Origin: Bdellovibrio bacteriovorus
GTDB taxonomy: Bacteria; Bdellovibrionota; Bdellovibrionia; Bdellovibrionales; Bdellovibrionaceae
Length of the DNA: 64,000 nt
Reading direction: 5' to 3'
NCBI RefSeq assembly: GCF_002208115.1
Contig: NZ_CP020946.1
Coordinates: 1,302,001-1,366,000 of the forward strand
Part shown: positions 59,536 to 64,000 of the stretch, piece by piece
Layout of the letters: each line of letters starts with the position of its first letter
How positions within the stretch are numbered: position 1 is the first letter of the stretch
Position numbers and translations under genes: made by a program
Notes under the pieces: generated by a model
What the model was told of the DNA's origin: nothing
The model's input: the letters and a program-made list of their open reading frames with translations, nothing else
Database searches by the model: none

Positions 59536-60015
59536 ATGAAATTTGTTGCAGCATTGATTGTCACAATGGGTATTTCCACAGCAGCGATGGCGCAAAGTGT
59601 GGTTCTGGATGTGGTTTTGAATCCGATGGGGGATTTCAAAGGCAAAACTTCTGACGTCAAAGGTCAGGCCGTGGTGAACGGTGACGAAGTTTCCGCTGAA
59701 AACATTGTTGTGAATCTGAAAACCTTGAAAACCGGCGTAGAGCTTCGTGATAAGCATACGCAAAAGCATCTGGAGACAGAAAAGTTCCCAGAGGCGGTTT
59801 TGCTTTCCGCAAAAGGTAAGGGCGGCAAGGGCACGGGTAAGATCAAAATCCGTGGTATTGAAAAGGACATTTCCGGGGTTTACAAAGTGGAAGGCAAGAC
59901 TTTGAAAGCGAAATTCAAGTTGAAGCTGAGCGACTTTGGCATCGAGGACATCAACTATATGGGTGTCGGTGTTGAAGACGAAGTGACCCTGGCCGTGACT
60001 GTTCCAGTAAAATAA
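59536..60015 (+). CDS. YceI family periplasmic protein
   Basis: A 159-residue precursor with signal peptide (about 1-20, ending AMA). The mature part is a lipocalin-like YceI domain (KGKTSDVKGQAVVNGDEV, then RDKHTQKHLETEKFPEAVL, the family hallmark). YceI proteins bind isoprenoid quinones or similar lipids in a beta barrel and often sit with cytochrome b561 or cytochrome genes. Here it ends the cytochrome cluster, 52 bases after the previous gene, with AAAGGGGTAGGG upstream of its ATG. It may carry a quinone or polyisoprenoid for the redox proteins. Confidence 0.9.
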   Translation: MKFVAALIVTMGISTAAMAQSVVLDVVLNPMGDFKGKTSDVKGQAVVNGDEVSAENIVVNLKTLKTGVELRDKHTQKHLETEKFPEAVLLSAKGKGGKGTGKIKIRGIEKDISGVYKVEGKTLKAKFKLKLSDFGIEDINYMGVGVEDEVTLAVTVPVK

Positions 60016-60021
60016 ATAAAA

Positions 60022-60060
60022 AAAGGCCCCTGAAAAGCCTGAAAAGGGGCCTTTGTCTTT
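60022..60060. terminator. Terminator between the cluster and convergent barrel genes
   Basis: AAAGGCCCC and GGGGCCTTT with a loop of about 15 bases, then TGTCTTTTT. Confidence 0.78.
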
Positions 60061-60696
60061 TTAGAATCGGTAGTTCACGCCGATTTTCCAAAGGGTGGAT
60101 CCTTCCGTCAAAGGACCAATCCCGGTATAGAAATCCCACTTCTGAAACATGCGAATGTTCAAGTCGGCAATACCCGTGACGTTCAGGCTGCGGCCCGAGT
60201 CAATGGTCTGCGTGCTGGTTTCTTTCGGCCAGTCGATGTTTTTATAAAACAACATTCCGGTCACACCGGCATTGATTCGTCCGGACAGACGGTAAAACAC
60301 GCGCGGGGAGATCCCGTAAGTGGTGAAGGCCACTTTGTCTGCAAGATAAGGATCCGCATCAGATCCACCGTTGGAACGGCCCGCCCCGATGAAGGCACCG
60401 GCGCTCCAGCCCCAGCGATAGTAGGTGATTTCTTTCATGATGGTCACTGTGATGGCATTATAGTTGGCAGGCACCTTGGTGTTGGTGATGCCGTCTTGAA
60501 CGCGCAGGGTTTCATCCCACTGCAAAGTGGAAAGGCTCAAGCCCCAGTTTTCACGTGCGCGAACCGCCGGTTTTTTGGCGGTGGTTGTTGCCGGCGCAGC
60601 TTCTGCCGCCGGAGTTTCTTCGGTCTCGGCCTCTTCCTGGGCCAGAACACTCTGAGTCAGTAAAGAGGCGATTAGTACAAGCATCCATTTTTTCAT
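60061..60696 (-). CDS. Outer-membrane beta-barrel protein
   Basis: A 211-residue precursor. Signal peptide about 1-19 (ending VLAQ), an acidic Glu/Ala/Thr/Pro-rich linker (about 20-50), then an eight-strand-type barrel (ENWGLSLSTLQWDETLR to WKIGVNYRF), ending in a terminal Phe. No haem motif. It is nine bases upstream of nothing on its own strand; rather, it follows the CxxCH barrel gene (stop 60706) with a nine-base gap, so both form an operon. Function unknown. Confidence 0.8.
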   Translation of the reverse strand: MKKWMLVLIASLLTQSVLAQEEAETEETPAAEAAPATTTAKKPAVRARENWGLSLSTLQWDETLRVQDGITNTKVPANYNAITVTIMKEITYYRWGWSAGAFIGAGRSNGGSDADPYLADKVAFTTYGISPRVFYRLSGRINAGVTGMLFYKNIDWPKETSTQTIDSGRSLNVTGIADLNIRMFQKWDFYTGIGPLTEGSTLWKIGVNYRF

Positions 60697-60705
60697 ATGC
60701 GTCCC

Positions 60706-61869
60706 TTAGTAGGAAATATGGATCTGCCCCTGCAGAGCCCAGGCATCATCGACACCACCGGTGTCCGAATAGGTTTTTCCATTGGTGGCCATGGCACGGA
60801 ACTCTGTGCGTGGCAGCGGGAACATCAAAGCCCCCAGACTCCATTTCATCGCCTCCGCCGAGGATTTGTTAATGTCGCCTTTGGTGTGTTCCAGAATCGA
60901 CAGGAAATTATAACCACGATTGATTTCAACCATGGTTTGCACGATCGCATAGGTTCCCAGCTCGGCTTCAGAATCCGCAATCTTGTCCTTTTTCTGGCGC
61001 AGACCAAATTCACCCATGATCGCAGAGCCTTTGGAAAGCCCCATACGCGTGGTCAGGGCCGCCAGATTCCACTGTTGCAGGTCACTTTGGGAAGTCAGCA
61101 CAGAGGCGCCGACTTTGAACTTTTCATAGACCTGGTATTCACCGGCCACCGAGAAGCCTTTTTGTTTTTGCGGATCTTCCTGGGCAGCGTTGCCAAAGAA
61201 CGCATTCACAGCCACGTCCCAGTCCGGGTAGGTGAAGTGACCAATCACTCCTTGAGACTGGTCAAACTGCCCCAGAGTGATGGCTTTACGGCTGACCGCC
61301 GAGTGATCGACGTTGCGGATGCCGTAAGCTTTATCCATCTGACCCACATACAGCCAGAAGTTGTTGCTTTGTTTCCAGCGCAGATAGTATTCACGCATGA
61401 ACCAGGTGTTGGTTTTTCCGTAATAAGGCTCCACGCCGGTGTAGGAAACGGTTGTGATCAGCGCATAGTTCTGTTTCTTGTCCAGGAAGAAATTCAGATT
61501 CACATCATTCTGCATGTTGATGTAGCGCTCGGTGGAAGCCTTGGCACCAGGATCCATCTGCAACCACAGACCACGGTATTTTAGACCCGGGCGCACCCAC
61601 CATGGCAGCTTCTTTTTACCCAGAAAGCCGGACATCTCGGCGATTTCCTCTTCTTCCATGGATTTCGGAAAGACCTGGCGGGACGTGATCTCGGTGGCAA
61701 ACAGGGCACGACCGTAGTCATTCAAAGCGCCACCCCCCAGACCGTTATAGTGGCAGGTGATGCAGGAGGAATAGCTGTACCCGATAAAATCAGGATAGGC
61801 CTTTGCCTGACTGGTCAAAACAAGGGACGCAAGGATGAAAATGACGTGCTGAAAATTTATGTGTCTCAC
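60706..61869 (-). CDS. Outer-membrane barrel with one CxxCH haem motif
   Basis: A 387-residue protein. A signal peptide is plausible from the GTG at 61869 (HVIFILASLVLTSQAKA). Right after it comes a haem motif, CITCH at Cys36-His40, in SSCITCHYNGLGGGALNDYG, a layout common in deltaproteobacterial outer-membrane proteins. The remaining 340 residues look like a porin-like barrel of alternating aromatic strands ending in HISY. Start is uncertain: no strong ribosome-binding site, and an open frame runs upstream into the divergent PilZ gene. It could pass electrons across the outer membrane with the adjacent periplasmic cytochrome cluster. Confidence 0.78.
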   Translation of the reverse strand: MRHINFQHVIFILASLVLTSQAKAYPDFIGYSYSSCITCHYNGLGGGALNDYGRALFATEITSRQVFPKSMEEEEIAEMSGFLGKKKLPWWVRPGLKYRGLWLQMDPGAKASTERYINMQNDVNLNFFLDKKQNYALITTVSYTGVEPYYGKTNTWFMREYYLRWKQSNNFWLYVGQMDKAYGIRNVDHSAVSRKAITLGQFDQSQGVIGHFTYPDWDVAVNAFFGNAAQEDPQKQKGFSVAGEYQVYEKFKVGASVLTSQSDLQQWNLAALTTRMGLSKGSAIMGEFGLRQKKDKIADSEAELGTYAIVQTMVEINRGYNFLSILEHTKGDINKSSAEAMKWSLGALMFPLPRTEFRAMATNGKTYSDTGGVDDAWALQGQIHISY

Positions 61870-61948
61870 AATGAGAAATTCTAAGGATTGAAGCGAGATA
61901 ATCAATAAAAATCTATACCCTGACTCGGCTCTAACCGATAAGTTTATC

Positions 61949-62626
61949 ATGGAAACAAAATCACCAGCTCTAGAACGTCCTCGTGCAGTGGAAATGGCTG
62001 CCGCTGTGCTTATGTTCACGCCTGTGCTTGACCTCATCATGATGCAAAGAACCGGAGTTGCGGTGTTGAATTGGGTGGGTTGGGTGTCTGTATTCGGCGC
62101 CGGATTGACGCTCATGATCCGTCACAAGCTGTCCTGGGTCCTGGGGATGATCCTTTGTGGAATCTTTGTGATCAGCACGCTGGTCAGCCTGTTTAAGGGG
62201 TTTGGCGTGGTGGACCCGGCGATCAGCACCGCAAGGGTGCTGGATTGCCTTTTGGTGCTCTTTATCGTGGGCACGGTGTTTTCATTCTTCCGTTATCCTT
62301 ACCTGGATCGTCGTCAGAACTGGTTTGCCCCGACGGGAGATCGTTTCGTCGTGGTGACCCCGGTTGTTTTGAACGGCAAAGTAAATGGCGAAACCGTGGA
62401 TCTGTCCTATACCGGAGCTCGCATTTCCGTGCCGGAAGGCGTGGAGTCTTTCAAAAAAGACCAAGTGCTGACCCTGGTGCTGTCAGAGATCAACGATATT
62501 CAGTGCAAAGCCAAGGTCATCGATGTGAAGGACAAAGTCCTCAGAATCCATTTTGACGGTCTGTCTTCGTCAGAGAAAGACCTGCTGCGCCAATGGCTGG
62601 GCAGTCAAAATCTACAAAAAACATAA
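61949..62626 (+). CDS. Inner-membrane PilZ domain protein
   Basis: A 225-residue protein with about four TM helices (residues 15-115) followed by a cytoplasmic PilZ-like domain (about 125-215). The DxSxxG motif is intact as DLSYTG (Asp151-Gly156), but the upstream RxxxR is degenerate (RRQNWF), so c-di-GMP binding is not assured. PilZ proteins convert c-di-GMP into changes of motility, adhesion or envelope functions. It is divergent from the CxxCH barrel gene. folE follows 71 bases later and is probably a separate unit. Confidence 0.85.
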   Translation: METKSPALERPRAVEMAAAVLMFTPVLDLIMMQRTGVAVLNWVGWVSVFGAGLTLMIRHKLSWVLGMILCGIFVISTLVSLFKGFGVVDPAISTARVLDCLLVLFIVGTVFSFFRYPYLDRRQNWFAPTGDRFVVVTPVVLNGKVNGETVDLSYTGARISVPEGVESFKKDQVLTLVLSEINDIQCKAKVIDVKDKVLRIHFDGLSSSEKDLLRQWLGSQNLQKT

Positions 62627-62697
62627 TTTAAGACCTTTGAGCTTTGCGAACCTGCCGATTTTAGGGCATAAGTGGGCTTTTCGAGCAGGGAATAACG

Positions 62698-63420
62698 ATG
62701 GCAAAAACAACAAAGAAAACCACCAAGAAAACCAGCAAAAAAAGTGTAAATGCAAAACCAGAATCTCAGTTCGCGGATGTCTCTGCATCCGTGAAGCAGA
62801 TTTTGGAAAATGTCCGCCCAACTCCGATGATCCACAATGGTCTGACCAACGAAGAAAAGATCGAACGTATCACCGAAAAATTCACCGACATCATGAACAC
62901 CCTGGGCTTGGATCTGGATGACGATTCTTTGCGTGAAACTCCAAAACGCGTTGCCAAAATGTACGTGAACGAAGTTTTCGGAGGATTGGATCCCAAGAAG
63001 TTCCCAAAAATGACCGTCATCGAAAACAAGATGAACTACGATCAAATGATCGTGGTGCAAAACATCGGTTGCCTGTCTTTCTGCGAACACCACTTCCTGC
63101 CAATCGACGGCTTCGCAACAGTGGCTTACATCCCAAATAAAAAAGTCATCGGTCTGTCCAAGATCAACCGCATTGTGCAGTACTTCTCCCGCCGCCCACA
63201 GGTGCAGGAACGTCTGACAAAACAAATCGCCGACTGCCTTCAATACATCCTGGGCACCGAACACATCGCGGTCCACATCAACGCAAAACACTACTGCGTA
63301 ATGATGAGAGGCATCGAAGACACCTCCAGCACAACCAGCACGAGCGACCTAAGAGGCCACTTCAAGAGCCGCATGGAAACTCGCGAAGAGTTCCTTGAAC
63401 ACTGCCGAACCAAATACTAG
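62698..63420 (+). CDS. folE: GTP cyclohydrolase I with Lys-rich N-terminal extension
   Basis: Makes 7,8-dihydroneopterin triphosphate from GTP, the first step of folate (and pterin) synthesis. 240 residues; the core (from about residue 50) matches FolE well: [40 protein letters not shown] (zinc Cys and His), [20 protein letters not shown] and [11 protein letters not shown] (third zinc Cys). The first 20 residues are a Lys/Thr/Ser-rich tail ([15 protein letters not shown]) absent from E. coli FolE. CAGGGA upstream of the ATG. Confidence 0.96.
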   Translation: MAKTTKKTTKKTSKKSVNAKPESQFADVSASVKQILENVRPTPMIHNGLTNEEKIERITEKFTDIMNTLGLDLDDDSLRETPKRVAKMYVNEVFGGLDPKKFPKMTVIENKMNYDQMIVVQNIGCLSFCEHHFLPIDGFATVAYIPNKKVIGLSKINRIVQYFSRRPQVQERLTKQIADCLQYILGTEHIAVHINAKHYCVMMRGIEDTSSTTSTSDLRGHFKSRMETREEFLEHCRTKY

Positions 63421-63579
63421 CGGCTGGTGAAAAGGGCCCATCTGACTGCGTTGTCGGCGGGCCTTCTCGCTCCGACGTGCAGGGAGCACGCCTGCGCTGC
63501 GAGGGACCGCCTCCGCGTGGGCTACACCTCAAAATGCCCCTGGCATTTTGTGCATCTGAGCCCTTTTGACCAGCCTTGG
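63421..63579. repeat. Long-arm inverted repeat with a structured GC-rich loop
   Basis: Left arm GGCTGGTGAAAAGGGCCCA at 63421-63439 and right arm ending GACCAGCC at 63579 pair with two mismatches. The 120-base interior is GC-rich and includes the perfect hairpin CAAAATGCC-CCT-GGCATTTTG. Directly follows the folE stop codon. Layout parallels the element at 20367-20497. Confidence 0.7.
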
Positions 63580-63618
63580 TCTTGGGTGGGGATGGGGAAA
63601 TAAAAACACGAAAAAAGC

Positions 63619-63647
63619 AAAAGGGAGTCTTTCGACTCCCTTTTTTT
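63619..63647. terminator. Strong bidirectional terminator
   Basis: AAAAGGGAGTC-TTTC-GACTCCCTTTT followed by TTT. This is the reverse complement of the terminator at 38761-38786. It could end folE transcripts or minus-strand transcripts from the pepN side. Confidence 0.82.
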
Positions 63648-63687
63648 ATGCGCATTTTAAGGTCGCATTGGATTAGTTGATTGAAGA

Positions 63688-63836
63688 GGGCAGAGGGAAC
63701 GGAAGCGAGCCGGGAGACCGCCCGTAAGAGGGCCTTCGGTGGCGCACGATGCGCGAACCGGGGCAACGCCCCGGCACCGACTGAGCACGGATGCGTGCCC
63801 TCTGAAGCGGCGGACTCCCGGATTGATTCCGAGCCC
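63688..63836. ncRNA. Candidate structured RNA, strand unknown
   Basis: A GC-rich 149-base element with nested long-range pairing: 63688-63691 with 63833-63836, 63700-63704 with 63827-63831, 63710-63716 with 63815-63821, and 63718-63722 with 63809-63813 (one A-A mismatch between the last two). Inside, 63728-63733 pairs with 63797-63802, 63737-63741 with 63775-63779, and hairpins form at 63742-63754 (GCGCA-CGA-TGCGC) and 63758-63774 (CCGGGGC-AAC-GCCCCGG). No coding frame fits. I recognise no Rfam family: it is not tmRNA, RNase P, SRP or a GEMM riboswitch. It may instead be a repeat element. Confidence 0.45.
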
Positions 63837-63854
63837 GCCGTCCTAAGCAACCTA

Positions 63855-64000
63855 CTAGGTCAAAGCCGATTGCAAAAGTTCGCGAGAGTTCTTGGACAAA
63901 GACTCCACCGCAACCATGCGTTTGATTTGAGTCAGGGCCTTTTCCTTCATGGCTGGTTCCAGCTTGGAAACGAAGTTGAAGGCCGCGCACAAACGGGCAG
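63855..64000 (-). CDS. pepN: C-terminal end of aminopeptidase N-like protein (3'-complete, 5'-partial)
   Basis: The window edge cuts this gene; only the last 47 codons are here, ending in tandem TAG TAG. The peptide opens ARLCAAFNFVSKLEPAMKEK and ends in RELLQSALT. This fits the last helices of PepN-type M1 aminopeptidases, where ASRL..., a Lys/Arg-rich helix and LS.D.YEK...AL are expected. M1 aminopeptidases remove N-terminal residues from peptides in the cytoplasm. The assignment rests on a short tail and could be wrong. Confidence 0.55.
   Translation of the reverse strand, partial: ARLCAAFNFVSKLEPAMKEKALTQIKRMVAVESLSKNSRELLQSALT

Noticed and set aside
61941-61947. CCGATAA before the membrane PilZ gene looks like a FliA -10 box.
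   Set aside because: No TAAA at the correct distance; the nearest is about 20 bases beyond the required spacing.
63708-63722. GAGCCGGGAGACCGCC resembles the B12 box of cobalamin riboswitches.
   Set aside because: The rest of the aptamer is not found upstream, and these bases are better explained by pairing with 63809-63821.

Overview
The window looks like chromosomal DNA of a predatory Bdellovibrio (Bdellovibrionota), probably B. bacteriovorus or a close relative. This rests on gene content, not on a database match: about 50% GC, very many signal peptides and lipoproteins, lipoproteins with a recurring FQNC lipobox, a TIGR02147-type regulator, PilZ proteins, and giant phage-fibre-like surface proteins ending in an S74 intramolecular chaperone (the architecture of the trimeric adhesive fibres of Bdellovibrio). 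I see no rRNA, tRNA, CRISPR array, transposase or prophage structural module.

Layout. 1-4.4 kb: the 3' part of a fused ABCC-type ABC exporter and a Gfo/Idh/MocA oxidoreductase. 4.5-11.4 kb: a surface cassette made of one long fibre (S74 tip chaperone) and two secreted proteins with fibrinogen-like YCDxxxxGGGW domains. 11.5-16.5 kb (minus): a small Asr-like acid-shock-type protein, a histidine kinase/OmpR-type regulator pair, an LtaS/OpgB-type membrane sulfatase-fold enzyme and a small periplasmic protein. 16.5-20.4 kb (plus): tatA-selD-selU with overlapping ends, then an FKBP lipoprotein and pdxH. 20.4-28 kb: a long palindromic element, a pseudoazurin with an FNR-like upstream box, a second S74 fibre with an internal 726-bp tandem duplication, and a convergent lipoprotein built of LVIVD propeller repeats. 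28-34 kb: a TIGR02147 regulator with a secreted partner, a solo HTH protein, GNAT, a PEGA-like protein, ApaG, an EEP-family phosphoesterase and PepA. 34-40 kb: a DUF502 membrane protein with a conserved unknown, a subtilisin-like protease fused through one membrane helix to a PilZ domain, and MgtE. 40-46 kb: a split ABCC-like heterodimeric ABC exporter, a 2OG-Fe(II) oxygenase and a Tat-exported amine-oxidase-like flavoprotein. 46-53 kb: a two-domain protein that I read as BPI/LBP-like (TULIP fold), several secreted unknowns, a trypsin-like lipoprotein, a BNR propeller and an outer-membrane barrel. 53-62 kb: a six-gene export cluster (CxxCH proteins, FQNC lipoproteins, a Tat-exported DUF1501-like protein, YceI), then two outer-membrane barrels, one carrying a CxxCH haem site. 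62-64 kb: a membrane PilZ protein, folE, a region with two hairpins and a GC-rich element with nested long-range pairing (candidate RNA), and the C-terminus of an aminopeptidase N-like gene.

How it works together. Most genes act in the envelope: adhesion (two fibres, GGGW proteins, propellers), secretion (TatA and at least two Tat-signal substrates), proteolysis, periplasmic electron transfer and lipid or metal handling. The best candidates for undescribed biology are the fibre plus GGGW-protein cassette, the membrane-tethered subtilase-PilZ fusion, the Tat/cytochrome/FQNC-lipoprotein cluster, the BPI-like protein, and the structured element next to the aminopeptidase gene.
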